A DNA stretch of 64,000 nucleotides from Pseudidiomarina piscicola. GTDB taxonomy: Bacteria > Pseudomonadota > Gammaproteobacteria > Enterobacterales > Alteromonadaceae. Within the stretch, counting starts at the first letter, position 1. Each line of letters opens with the position of its first letter. Under the pieces are notes generated by a model that had not been told where the DNA came from, ran no database searches, and was given only the letters and a program-made list of their open reading frames with translations. The stretch covers positions 124,001 to 188,000 of the forward strand of contig NZ_CADCXY010000004.1 of NCBI RefSeq assembly GCF_902806985.1. Direction: 5' to 3'. Shown piece after piece: positions 56,246 through 64,000 of the stretch. The position numbers were made by a program, and so were the translations under genes.

Positions 56246-56259
56246 TTGACTTAAATCAA
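56246..56259 (+). promoter_or_regulatory. FNR box in the fnr leader
   Basis: TTGAC-TTAA-ATCAA, one mismatch to TTGAT-N4-ATCAA, 19 bp before the start codon and downstream of a TATACT (56222-56227). The position suggests negative autoregulation, as known for E. coli fnr. Confidence 0.65.
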
Positions 56260-56277
56260 GCATTAGTGGTGGAAACG

Positions 56278-56973
56278 ATGACTTCACACATCCATTGTCA
56301 AAATTGCAGTATGGCGACGTTATGTTTGCCTTACTTGCTCAGTCCAGAGCAGACCGAAAAGCTCGACACGATTATCCAACGGCATCGGCCCTTACAGAAA
56401 CGAGATCTTCTGGTTAATAGTGGTCAGAAGCTCTCGTTCTTATATGCGGTTCGCTCGGGCTCACTTAAGTCGTATACGCTTGACAGTCAGGGCGGTGAAC
56501 AAATCATTGATTTTCATTTGCCCGGTGATGTTATCGGCTTTGATGGTCTGATTGATGGCCAACATCGAAGTTACACTCAAGCTCTGGAAACCACCATGCT
56601 ATGTGAGATTCCGATTCAATCGCTGGACCAACTTTCAGCCGAGCTACCGGGGTTACGTAAGCAATTGCTCCGCGTAATGAGCGGTGAGCTACATGCCAGT
56701 AAAACCTTACTCGGAACCTTAAACCATCATTCGGCACAGCAGCGGTTGGCGAATTTTTTGGTGACATTATCTTCTCGCTTTAAACAACGCGGACTCTCCA
56801 GTCGAGAGTTTCGTCTGAGTATGACTCGTGCTGACATTGGTAATTACTTAGGCTTGTCAGTGGAAACAGTGAGTCGTATTTTGACGCAACTACAGCAAGA
56901 CGGTGTGGTTGCAGTCAAAAGCAAGTTAGTAGAGATACGTGAGTTAGAGCGCTTACGCGCCCTAACCCTTTAA
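56278..56973 (+). CDS. fnr: FNR-type oxygen-sensing transcription regulator
   Basis: 231 residues. The [4Fe-4S] ligands C7, C10, C16 and C109 have the same spacing (X2, X5) as E. coli C20, C23, C29 and C122. A cyclic-nucleotide-like domain (about 25-140), a dimer helix and an HTH with MTRADIGNYLGLSVETVSRILTQLQ (the ExxSR recognition pattern) follow. It activates anaerobic respiration genes when O2 is absent. The ATG giving MTSHIHCQNC is chosen because it starts just before the cysteines. Confidence 0.93.
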   Translation: MTSHIHCQNCSMATLCLPYLLSPEQTEKLDTIIQRHRPLQKRDLLVNSGQKLSFLYAVRSGSLKSYTLDSQGGEQIIDFHLPGDVIGFDGLIDGQHRSYTQALETTMLCEIPIQSLDQLSAELPGLRKQLLRVMSGELHASKTLLGTLNHHSAQQRLANFLVTLSSRFKQRGLSSREFRLSMTRADIGNYLGLSVETVSRILTQLQQDGVVAVKSKLVEIRELERLRALTL

Positions 56974-56980
56974 GCTCTCG

Positions 56981-57502
56981 TTATTGGCACGAGCCGCAAC
57001 AAAAGTCTTTACCATGTTCAGGCGCAGCAGCTTGCGGCTCACGGAACAACACTTCGTTTTCCAAGGCAATATGCTGTTGCAGGTCTTCGGCCAGTTCACG
57101 CGTACCTTCGTACAGCATAATCCAGCTACCGCATGCACCGCGTGGTGCATTGCCATTGTTCGTTAGGTTGGCAAGCTTTTTAAGCATTAGGTCGTGTTCA
57201 GTGTGCTCTTCTTCCATCACCGCAATGGGCCCATTTGGGTAAACACCACCGGCCAACATCGGGAACAAAATCTGTTCCTCTTTCATCATGTGACTTTCAA
57301 GCTCGTTAGACATTTCTGTGAGCAGGTCAGCTAAGCCAGCAGGGCAAGCAGGATGATCATTGTGAACACCTTCAACTTTACGAGCTAATTGAATGAGTTC
57401 AGGGAGTTGCTGACGATGTTTTTCGTGAAAGTTCGCTAACACAAATTGAATGAGCTCTTTCGTTGACGCATCGCGCCATTGGTTAATCAATTGTTGGTGC
57501 AT
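56981..57502 (-). CDS. RIC/YtfE-like hemerythrin di-iron protein, short form
   Basis: 173 residues of the RIC (YtfE, ScdA, DnrN) family, which repairs iron-sulfur centres damaged by nitric oxide. The hemerythrin domain has the ligands in ANFHEKHR, VHNDHPACP, ELESHMMKEEQILFP, EEEHTEHD and QQHIALENEVLF. The usual N-terminal ScdA_N domain (with DFCCGG) is missing, and instead a DFCCGSC tail ends the protein (residues 166-172). The sigma-54 promoter and NorR sites upstream fit a nitric oxide response. It is divergent from norR. Confidence 0.88.
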   Translation of the reverse strand: MHQQLINQWRDASTKELIQFVLANFHEKHRQQLPELIQLARKVEGVHNDHPACPAGLADLLTEMSNELESHMMKEEQILFPMLAGGVYPNGPIAVMEEEHTEHDLMLKKLANLTNNGNAPRGACGSWIMLYEGTRELAEDLQQHIALENEVLFREPQAAAPEHGKDFCCGSCQ

Positions 57503-57547
57503 AGTGGCATCCTCAAAGGTAAAAAAACGACTGTGTGTCTTACACTT

Positions 57548-57564
57548 TGCAATTTAGATGCCAG
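57548..57564 (-). promoter_or_regulatory. Sigma-54 promoter of the RIC-like gene
   Basis: Minus strand CTGGCAT-CTAAA-TTGCA: -24 GG and -12 GC separated by 10 bp, exactly the RpoN spacing. It lies 46 bp before the RIC-like start. Confidence 0.85.
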
Positions 57565-57605
57565 ATCTACCTACTTTGATTTATATAGAGTTTCGCAGCT
57601 TAATG

Positions 57606-57616
57606 GTAAATTAGAC
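57606..57616. promoter_or_regulatory. NorR site 1
   Basis: GT-AAATTAG-AC fits the NorR core GT-N7-AC with an AT-rich centre, about 45 bp upstream of the sigma-54 -24 element. Confidence 0.6.
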
Positions 57617-57649
57617 CCATATTTGAACGGGTGATTCCCGCCTAATTGG

Positions 57650-57660
57650 GTTATTTTTAC
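57650..57660. promoter_or_regulatory. NorR site 2
   Basis: GT-TATTTTT-AC, 44 bp (about four helical turns) from site 1 and directly in front of the norR ATG. It may also reduce norR expression. Confidence 0.5.
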
Positions 57661-57661
57661 C

Positions 57662-59197
57662 ATGAACAACACATCTTTACTTGAAACCCTTGTCGCCGAC
57701 TTAATTAATGAGTTACCAGCTGTGGTGCGCTTACAAAAACTAGTGGCTACCTTACGTCGCCACTTTAGTTGCGGTGCGGTGGTACTGTTACAACAAGATC
57801 AGCAAGTGCTGCGCCCTATTGCGAGTATCGGACTGGTACGAGAAGCGCTTGGACGACGTTTTATTACCGCGCAACACCCACGTCTCGCGGCCATTTTATC
57901 GGCGCGTGAAACCGTGCGTTTTGAACCAGATAGCACGTTGCCGGACCCATACGACGGACTCATTGAAGACAGTCCAGACGGGCATCTAGCGGTTCACGAC
58001 TGTATGGGTATTTCACTCTACGTTGAAGGTAAATGTTGGGGATTACTCACCCTCGATGCACTTGAACCAGGTACTTTTGGCGTTGACACCATGCGTGAAC
58101 TACAACGTGCCAGCTTGATGGTTGAAGCGGCGATCCGTATGGGACAAATAGAGCAAAGTATTCGCGCGCTGCGCAGTAGCCGCCGTGATGGCGAAGCCGC
58201 ACTGCAAAACGAAACTTCTGCAAGTTCAGAAATCATCGGTCACAGCGCCGCGCTGCAGCAGGTATTGCAGGAGCTTGAAGTCGTGGCGAGTGCCGATTTA
58301 CCGGTGCTATTACTAGGTGAGACAGGGGTTGGTAAAGAGCTTTTTGCCCGCCAACTCCATCGCTGGTCGCGCCGCAGTGAGCGCCCATTAGTTTATGTCA
58401 ATTGTGCTGCTTTACCTGAGTCGTTGGCTGAAAGTGAGTTATTTGGTCATACCCGCGGCGCGTTTTCCGGCGCAACCTCTGAGCGTGCAGGGAAGTTTGA
58501 TAGCGCCGACGGTGGCACCTTATTTTTAGATGAGGTGGGTGAATTACCAGCAGCTATTCAGGCGAAGCTTCTGCGTGCCCTACAAAACGGTGAAATTCAA
58601 CGGTTAGGCAGTGATACCTCGCACAAAGTCGATGTTCGCATTGTCGCCGCCACCAACCGCGACTTACAGCAGCAAGTCAAAGACGGCGACTTTCGCGCCG
58701 ACCTTTATCACCGTTTGAGTGTGTACCCCCTACCCATACCGCCACTGCGCGAACGTCGTGAAGACATTTCCTTGTTGGTTGGGCACTTCTTAGAGCTTAA
58801 CCGTGCACGGCTTGGTTTACGGGCACTGCGCTTAAGCTCGGCAGCCGAACTGGCACTAGTGCAATACGATTGGCCCGGTAATGTTCGCGAGCTTGAACAT
58901 ACCGTCAGTCGAGCGGCCATTAAAGCGCTTAGCCAAGGTGCCGAGCGCAACGATATTGTCAGTGTCGCGCCAGAATTGCTCGACTTGCCTAACGCGCCAA
59001 GCGCCAGCTTCAAAGTTGACAGTGACGCGCTGAACACGACCAACATGAATTTGCGTGATGCGGTACAGCAGTTGCAAACTCAGTTGATCGAAAAGGCGCT
59101 AAAGCAGACAGACTATAAATGGACGCAGGCGGCACGTATACTAGAAATCGATCCAAGCAACTTACATAAGCTCGCCCAACGGCTGGGCTTAAAATAA
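57662..59197 (+). CDS. norR: Nitric-oxide-responsive sigma-54 activator NorR
   Basis: 511 residues. An N-terminal GAF domain (about 18-165) that holds a non-haem iron sensing NO, an AAA+ domain (about 190-430) with Walker A GETGVGKELFA, Walker B GGTLFLDEVGEL and the sigma-54-contact loop GAFSGA (GAFTGA in most relatives), and a C-terminal Fis-type HTH ending ARILEIDPSNLHKLAQRLGLK. Divergent from the RIC-like gene and probably its activator. The ribosome site is weak. Confidence 0.93.
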   Translation: MNNTSLLETLVADLINELPAVVRLQKLVATLRRHFSCGAVVLLQQDQQVLRPIASIGLVREALGRRFITAQHPRLAAILSARETVRFEPDSTLPDPYDGLIEDSPDGHLAVHDCMGISLYVEGKCWGLLTLDALEPGTFGVDTMRELQRASLMVEAAIRMGQIEQSIRALRSSRRDGEAALQNETSASSEIIGHSAALQQVLQELEVVASADLPVLLLGETGVGKELFARQLHRWSRRSERPLVYVNCAALPESLAESELFGHTRGAFSGATSERAGKFDSADGGTLFLDEVGELPAAIQAKLLRALQNGEIQRLGSDTSHKVDVRIVAATNRDLQQQVKDGDFRADLYHRLSVYPLPIPPLRERREDISLLVGHFLELNRARLGLRALRLSSAAELALVQYDWPGNVRELEHTVSRAAIKALSQGAERNDIVSVAPELLDLPNAPSASFKVDSDALNTTNMNLRDAVQQLQTQLIEKALKQTDYKWTQAARILEIDPSNLHKLAQRLGLK

Positions 59198-59214
59198 CTG
59201 ACAATGAGAGCTGA

Positions 59215-59634
59215 ATGACCGTCTTATTACGAATCATGTTGTGGCGTATGCTGGCGATTTTTGCGCTGCTGTTAGGGGTCATTGGTTTACTGCTGCCGAT
59301 TATGCCGACCGTACCTTTTTTGCTCGTCGCCGCCTGGGCTGGGGGCAAAGGTTGGCCGGTACTTGAAGCCAAACTGCTTGCACACCCCAAATATGGCCCG
59401 CAGATTATTGCTTGGCGCCGCTTCGGCGTGGTGAAACGACAAGCCAAGGTGATTGCCATTGTGATGATGAGCGGCAGTGCAGTAATGCTTAGCTTCAGCC
59501 CGGTTCATATCGCTCTTAAAATCACCGTGATCGGTATCATGTTGGTGGTCGCGTTATGGTTAAGCTGCCGCCCTGAGCAGAGCCCTGCTGATACCACGCA
59601 CAGCAAAAAGGTTTCTTCTGATGACGCTACCTGA
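59215..59634 (+). CDS. ybaN: YbaN-like DUF454 membrane protein
   Basis: 139 residues, DUF454 (YbaN) family. Three to four membrane helices: about 8-28, 32-45, 80-95 and 100-118. The hallmark is GVIGLLLPIMPTVPFLLVAAW near the start. Function unknown; members sit near respiratory and metal genes. It lies 17 bp after norR and overlaps moeB by 14 bp, so it could be in a norR-ybaN-moeB transcription unit. Confidence 0.85.
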   Translation: MTVLLRIMLWRMLAIFALLLGVIGLLLPIMPTVPFLLVAAWAGGKGWPVLEAKLLAHPKYGPQIIAWRRFGVVKRQAKVIAIVMMSGSAVMLSFSPVHIALKITVIGIMLVVALWLSCRPEQSPADTTHSKKVSSDDAT

Positions 59635-60376
59635 ACTAACGCGTGAGCAACTGCTGCGCTACAGCCGCCATGTGATGCTGCCAAACTTTGATCTCGAAGG
59701 CCAAGAGCGTCTGCTGGCAAGTCGCGTACTGGTCATCGGCATGGGGGGACTCGGTTGCGCCGTGGCACCTTATCTAGTGGGCAGCGGGATTGGTCAGCTA
59801 ACGCTCGTCGATGACGATGTGGTCGATAAACATAACTTGCCGCGACAAGTAGTGTATCGACCTGAAGATATCGGCATCAGCAAAGTACAGGCAGCCAAGC
59901 AACGACTGCAATCACTAAATACCGACTGTACCATCGAGGTTCTCGCCGAGCGGGTCGATGCAGCAACACTTTCACAACTCGTGCAGCAGCACGACTGTGT
60001 CATTGACTGTTGTGATAATTTAACCACTCGCAATGCCATAAACGCCGCTTGCGTTGAGGCTCAAACGCCATTGGTTTCCGGCGCAGCGATTCGCTACGAA
60101 GGCCAATTGAGTGTGTTTTTAAATCAGCAGCAAGGCCCTTGCTACCGTTGCCTTAGCTTATTGTTTGGTGAGCAACAACTAAGTTGTATGGAGTCGGGCA
60201 TACTCGCGCCCGTCGTCGGTGTGGTTGGCACCATGCAAGCGGTTGAAACACTGAAGCTGTTGGCCCAAGTGGGCGCACCCATTGCCGGGCGGGTACTGTT
60301 GTACGATGGCTTACATGGCGACTGGCAAAACTTTAAGCTCAGCCGCCATCCTCAATGTCAGGTTTGTGCCGCTTAG
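59621..60376 (+). CDS. moeB: MoeB/ThiF-family sulfur-carrier adenylyltransferase
   Basis: 251 residues. Adenylates the C-terminal Gly-Gly of MoaD for molybdopterin synthesis. Nucleotide site VIGMGGLGCAVAPYLVGSG (about 35-53), Asp/Arg of VDDDVVDKHNLPRQVVY, DCCDNLTTRNAIN, and zinc cysteines CYRC and CQVC. Molybdopterin is needed by the nitrate reductase that the neighbouring narK implies. A ThiF role cannot be excluded by sequence alone. Overlaps nnrS by 4 bp (convergent). Confidence 0.88.
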   Translation: MTLPELTREQLLRYSRHVMLPNFDLEGQERLLASRVLVIGMGGLGCAVAPYLVGSGIGQLTLVDDDVVDKHNLPRQVVYRPEDIGISKVQAAKQRLQSLNTDCTIEVLAERVDAATLSQLVQQHDCVIDCCDNLTTRNAINAACVEAQTPLVSGAAIRYEGQLSVFLNQQQGPCYRCLSLLFGEQQLSCMESGILAPVVGVVGTMQAVETLKLLAQVGAPIAGRVLLYDGLHGDWQNFKLSRHPQCQVCAA

Positions 60377-61578
60377 CCTGGTCGACCGTCGGCCCGCGGC
60401 AGCGTTAGAATTGGCAGATACACCACCACGTAGATCAAATAGGCCAACACCCAAGCCGCGCCAGCATAGAGATACCATTGATAGGTTGCCTCAGGCCAGA
60501 TCCATGCTGCAAATACACGTAGTAGCGCCGCCAAAATTAGCAATAAGAACGCAACTGACATAATCTTTTTCGGCTCTAGCGGGCGTCCACTATGACCCAG
60601 GGACACCCGTGCTAGCATACTCAAAATCATATTCCCCATGGCGCCAGCAGTTAATGCATGGGTTGCGGTGCTTACACTTACGCCTCCCGTTGCGTGATGC
60701 CATGCAAACAAACCGAGACCGATAGGTAAAAACCAATAGGCGACATGGAACGACCATAACAAGGGGACCCGAAACGTAATCCAGATCTTCCAACGGGCAC
60801 AGCGAATCGCCAGTAACAGCGCCGCAAAGCCATAGAGTACCGCCATTACCATATCGGGCATCCAGCCGCTGAGCTGGGTAATTTGCAGGGCAAATATAAG
60901 CCACAAACTACCTAAACAAAGCCGATCAAGCCAGGCAATTGGCTGTACTTTTTGCGTCATGGTGCCGTTGGCGGTGAACATTGGTAATACTCGCCCACCG
61001 ACAATCGCCATAAGTAAGGTAATCAAGAGTACCGCGTTCTGGCTGCCAACCTGCTGCCACTCAAAGCGCCCGGTCATACGTCCGTAGTACATCAACGCAT
61101 TACAAAGCGTCAGTAGAAGTAACACCGGCACAAAAAATAGATTGCGCTGCTGTTTTACCGAAATCAGAGGTATCGCCATTAGAATGGCGGCCATAGGTAG
61201 AAACGCTAGGTCGAGTGCAATGGGGACAATCGGCGGCAAATGAGCGCCAAATAAGAGGCTTATCCGGCCTAATAACCAAATTGCAGTAAGAATGCCTAAG
61301 GTTTTACCGTGTGTTGCCCGCATTCCCGTCCAGTTTTGTACGGCGGTGAGCAAGAACCCCACAATAATCGCTGCGACAAAGCCAAAAATCATTTCGTGAC
61401 TGTGCCAAAACATCACGTCGGCAAACACCGGTAACTGTACCGAGCCGCTTAGCACCCACAACCACAGCATCATTGCCAGCGCACTAAAGGTTGCTCCGAG
61501 CAGGAACATAGGGCGAAAAGCTTGCCGCAATAGCGGCCACATTTTTTCTTCGACTTGCAGGTCGGTAATTTGTAGCAT
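60373..61578 (-). CDS. nnrS: NnrS family membrane protein
   Basis: 401 residues, about 12 membrane helices. NnrS-type haem/copper membrane protein involved in nitric oxide stress resistance. MFWHSHEMIFGFVAAIIVGFLLTAVQNW (split) near the start is the family signature; GGRVLPMFTANG and SVSTATHALTAGAMGNMILSMLARVSLGHSGR carry further conserved His. An NsrR-like dyad overlaps its promoter region. It is divergent from narK. Confidence 0.92.
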   Translation of the reverse strand: MLQITDLQVEEKMWPLLRQAFRPMFLLGATFSALAMMLWLWVLSGSVQLPVFADVMFWHSHEMIFGFVAAIIVGFLLTAVQNWTGMRATHGKTLGILTAIWLLGRISLLFGAHLPPIVPIALDLAFLPMAAILMAIPLISVKQQRNLFFVPVLLLLTLCNALMYYGRMTGRFEWQQVGSQNAVLLITLLMAIVGGRVLPMFTANGTMTQKVQPIAWLDRLCLGSLWLIFALQITQLSGWMPDMVMAVLYGFAALLLAIRCARWKIWITFRVPLLWSFHVAYWFLPIGLGLFAWHHATGGVSVSTATHALTAGAMGNMILSMLARVSLGHSGRPLEPKKIMSVAFLLLILAALLRVFAAWIWPEATYQWYLYAGAAWVLAYLIYVVVYLPILTLPRADGRPG

Positions 61579-61592
61579 TGGGGGTCACCATT

Positions 61593-61617
61593 AAACATAC
61601 ATTTTGTATCTATGTTT
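61593..61617 (-). promoter_or_regulatory. NsrR-like operator before nnrS
   Basis: Imperfect palindrome AAACATA-N11-TATGTTT, 15-39 bp before the nnrS start. Half-site AACATACATTT resembles the NsrR half-site AAGATGCATTT at 8 of 11 positions. Confidence 0.5.
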
Positions 61618-61659
61618 ATACCATAGGTTTAGCTAAATTCCAGCATGTATTCCTAGGGA

Positions 61660-61717
61660 TACCTCTTTAAAACGGCTTCCATGAGGCACCTCAAACCACT
61701 TTACTACCTAAGGGGTA
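61660..61717. promoter_or_regulatory. Candidate NarL/NarP heptamers in the nnrS-narK gap
   Basis: TACCTCT at 61660-61666 (plus) and TACCCCT at 61717-61711 (minus) match the NarL/NarP heptamer TACYYMT. The second is within the dyad ACTACC-N5-GGTAGT (61703-61719). The rest of the 302-bp gap is A/T-rich with no gene. Confidence 0.45.
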
Positions 61718-61805
61718 GTCACCCCCGAATTCATTCACGTAGCGCTAGTTTCAGCGCTATTACTAAAGCAGTATAGACTAGTTAACACACTGATTAAAAG
61801 GGCTT

Positions 61806-61819
61806 TTGACAGCTATCAG
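61806..61819 (+). promoter_or_regulatory. FNR box upstream of narK
   Basis: TTGAC-AGCT-ATCAG, two mismatches to the FNR consensus, centred 68 bp before the narK start. This would allow class II activation at -41.5 of a start site near 61854. Confidence 0.5.
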
Positions 61820-61880
61820 CGAAGCGATATTTCAGTAAACTTGAGGCAGAAATTAAACTTCGTGCCAAAGGAGCATGATC

Positions 61881-64000
61881 ATGGCTACACCTCAATCGCA
61901 ACTGAGTAAGTTTGACCGCTATCGCGCGCTTGGACTCTCAACTTTTGCGTTTACCCTGTGTTTTGCAGTGTGGACGATTTTTTCCATTATCGGTATCCAA
62001 ATTAAAGACGACTTTAATTTGACCGACACTCAGCTCGGCTTGTTAATGGCAACGCCGATTCTAACCGGTTCCGTGAGTCGAATGTTTCTCGGCATTTGGA
62101 CCGACCGTTTAGGCGGCCGCTGGGTTTTCGGCGTACTGATGCTCACCACCGCACTATGTGTGTACTTACTTACCTTCGCCAATAGCTACGCAATGTTACT
62201 TGTGGGCGCACTCGGTGTCGGTTTAGCTGGCGGTGCGTTCATCGTGGGTGTCACTTATACCTCGGCGTGGTTTGATAGTAAGCAGCAGGGTACGGCATTA
62301 GGTATCTTCGGGGCCGGTAATGTTGGCTCAGCAGTGACCAACTTCGGTGCGCCTTTCTTACTCGTGGCTCTTGGTTGGCAAGGCGCGGCGCAAGTTTACG
62401 CGACCGTCATTGGTATCATGGGTATCGCCTTCATCGTGTTGGCCAAAGAAGATCCGCTAACCCAGCAACGTCGTGCGCAGCCTAAGCAAAGCTTTATGGA
62501 GCAAATGGCACCTCTGGCGGAGCTTCGCGTTTGGCGCTTTAGCTTGTACTACTTTTTCGTATTCGGCGCATTTGTGGCACTAGCACTGTGGCTTCCCCAC
62601 TACTTGATGGAAGTTTACGACTTAAGCATTCAAGAAGCCGGTATTATTGCCGCGTTGTACACTATCCCAGCCTCACTGTTCCGCGTGCTCGGTGGTTGGA
62701 TGTCCGACAAATACGGCGCACGCCGTGTTATGTACTGGACATTAATTGCCTCAGCGGTTTGTACCTTTATGCTTAGCTATCCATCGACCGAGTACATTGT
62801 ACAAGGCGTAGATGGCGAAATTCGTTTCCAATTTGAAGTTACTTTAACTGCCTTTGTATTACTTACCTTTGTGCTCGGCTTCTTCATGTCACTTGGTAAA
62901 GCGGCCGTGTTTAAGCATATCCCGGTCTACTACCCGAAAAGTGTCGGTGCCGTAGGTGGTGTGGTTGGTATGATTGGTGGCCTTGGTGGTTTCCTGCTAC
63001 CACTCACTTTCGGTATGCTCAACGACGTGATTGGCGTATGGCAAAGTGTCTTTATGTTGCTGTTTGCCATCACTGTGATTTCACTGCTTTGGATGCACTT
63101 TTCAATTCTTCGCGCTGAACGTGTTGAAATTAAGAGTGATACCACCAGCACTGACCTACCTGAGTTGTCGACCCCCGACTACTACACGCTGGACGACTGG
63201 CGCCCTGAAGATAAAGGCTTCTGGGAGTCAACCGGTAAAAAAATTGCGACACGCAATTTATGGATTTCGATTCCAAACTTGTTCCTTGCCTTCGCGGTAT
63301 GGACCGTATGGAGTATCTTAGTCGTTAAAATGCCGCAACTTGGCTTTACCTACTCGTCGAACGAACTGTTCTGGCTGGCAGCCTTACCGGCATTGTCCGG
63401 TGCGACCCTACGCATTTTTTATAGCTTTATGGTACCCATCTTTGGTGGCCGGCGCTGGACAGCGATTTCAACTGCATCCTTGCTGATCCCTTGTATTTGG
63501 ATTGGGTTTGCCGTGCAAAACCCAGATACACCGTACATGATCATGCTCATTTTGGCGTTATTGTGCGGCTTTGGTGGCGGTAACTTCTCAAGTTCCATGG
63601 CGAACATCAGCTTCTTCTATCCACAGAAAGAAAAAGGTGCTGCGCTTGGCATGAATGCGGGTCTTGGTAACCTGGGCGTCTCAGGCATGCAGTTGCTCGC
63701 GCCATTGGTGATTGCCGCTAGTGTCTTTGGACCTTTCGGTGGCGACCCACTGGTCATTCAAGAAGGTGCCCAGGCAGGTACGGAACTGTGGCTGCAAAAT
63801 GCCGCATTCTTATGGGTCCCGTTCATTGCGATTGCCGCTGTTGCTGCTTGGTTTGGTATGAACGATATTTCGTCAGCCAAAGCTTCTTTTAGCGACCAAG
63901 CCGTGATTTTCAAGCGCTCACACAACTGGATCATGAGTATTCTTTATCTCGGTACTTTTGGTAGCTTTATCGGCTTTGCCGCTGGCTTCCCGCTGTTATC
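61881..64000 (+). CDS. narK: NarK-type nitrate/nitrite MFS transporter, double (fused) form, partial
   Basis: At least 706 residues, open at the right edge. Two MFS halves: the first (about 10-420) has SRMFLGIWTDRLGGRWVF and GLAGGAFIVGVTYTSAWF, the NarK signature; the second begins near 455 after a hydrophilic linker and shows FGGGNFSSSMANISFFYP and GMNAGLGNLGVSGMQ. This is the NarK1-NarK2 fusion known from Paracoccus and other denitrifiers, moving nitrate in and nitrite out. The ATG at 61881 has AAAGGAG 7 nt upstream; ATG 61875 is too close. FNR and NarL-type sites precede it. Confidence 0.92.
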   Translation, partial: MATPQSQLSKFDRYRALGLSTFAFTLCFAVWTIFSIIGIQIKDDFNLTDTQLGLLMATPILTGSVSRMFLGIWTDRLGGRWVFGVLMLTTALCVYLLTFANSYAMLLVGALGVGLAGGAFIVGVTYTSAWFDSKQQGTALGIFGAGNVGSAVTNFGAPFLLVALGWQGAAQVYATVIGIMGIAFIVLAKEDPLTQQRRAQPKQSFMEQMAPLAELRVWRFSLYYFFVFGAFVALALWLPHYLMEVYDLSIQEAGIIAALYTIPASLFRVLGGWMSDKYGARRVMYWTLIASAVCTFMLSYPSTEYIVQGVDGEIRFQFEVTLTAFVLLTFVLGFFMSLGKAAVFKHIPVYYPKSVGAVGGVVGMIGGLGGFLLPLTFGMLNDVIGVWQSVFMLLFAITVISLLWMHFSILRAERVEIKSDTTSTDLPELSTPDYYTLDDWRPEDKGFWESTGKKIATRNLWISIPNLFLAFAVWTVWSILVVKMPQLGFTYSSNELFWLAALPALSGATLRIFYSFMVPIFGGRRWTAISTASLLIPCIWIGFAVQNPDTPYMIMLILALLCGFGGGNFSSSMANISFFYPQKEKGAALGMNAGLGNLGVSGMQLLAPLVIAASVFGPFGGDPLVIQEGAQAGTELWLQNAAFLWVPFIAIAAVAAWFGMNDISSAKASFSDQAVIFKRSHNWIMSILYLGTFGSFIGFAAGFPLL

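Noticed and set aside
61579-61880. Possible small RNA or small gene in the nnrS-narK gap
   Set aside because: No open frame with a ribosome site and no terminator-like hairpin; only operator-like sites were found.
62588-62776. 62-aa plus-strand reading frame in another frame of narK
   Set aside because: The narK frame is open across the whole region and shows clear MFS signatures.

Overview
The window is chromosomal DNA of a marine-type gammaproteobacterium, most likely order Alteromonadales and close to Idiomarinaceae (Idiomarina, Pseudidiomarina or Aliidiomarina). This placement is inference from gene content: an argC-argB-argF-argG-argHA operon ending in a lyase/acetyltransferase fusion, the order hslU-hslV-ftsN-argS-priA-rpmE, pilMNOPQ-aroK-aroB-dam, yihY-dtd-fabY, and a DUF3081-trhA pair. 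No rRNA, tRNA, CRISPR array, transposase or phage gene was seen, and nearly all of the window is coding.

Layout. 1-2.7 kb: a Cache/PAS histidine kinase and the start of its receiver-domain partner. 2.8-6.5 kb: trhA and a DUF3081 gene divergent from an AcrR-type repressor with its operator, then an SDR/DUF2959/FMN-reductase operon. 6.6-8.8 kb: yihY, dtd, fabY. 8.8-15.1 kb: histidine utilisation (hutH, hutU, hutC facing hutI, and hutG), followed by rraA. 15.7-22.7 kb: hslU, hslV, ftsN, argS, priA, rpmE. 22.9-25.4 kb: malic enzyme, a small lipoprotein and a membrane-anchored XRE protein. 25.4-31.3 kb: arginine biosynthesis behind an ArgR-type promoter. 31.3-36.7 kb: metJ, metL, mrcA. 36.9-47.6 kb: type IV pilus assembly genes, aroK, aroB, dam, elaA-like, rsmJ, yhiN-like and a cation efflux gene. 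47.6-50.6 kb: a secreted protein, an amidoligase with a glutamine-amidotransferase-like partner, and yjjG.

50.7-56.2 kb is the least conventional part. It holds an acidic Ala-rich secreted protein, an outer-membrane beta-barrel protein, an S8 serine protease, an ECF sigma factor with an anti-sigma factor and lipoprotein, and a second related lipoprotein. Three promoter-like sequences with the same architecture (GGAAT, 16-17 nt, CGTTA) precede the sigma gene, the divergent protease gene and the acidic-protein gene. This suggests a compact self-regulated envelope system and is the best candidate here for something undescribed.

56.2-64 kb is an anaerobic nitrate/nitric-oxide module: an FNR regulator with an FNR box in its own leader, a short RIC/YtfE-like di-iron protein behind a sigma-54 promoter, norR with GT-N7-AC sites, ybaN, moeB, nnrS with an NsrR-like dyad, and a double-length narK transporter that runs off the right edge.
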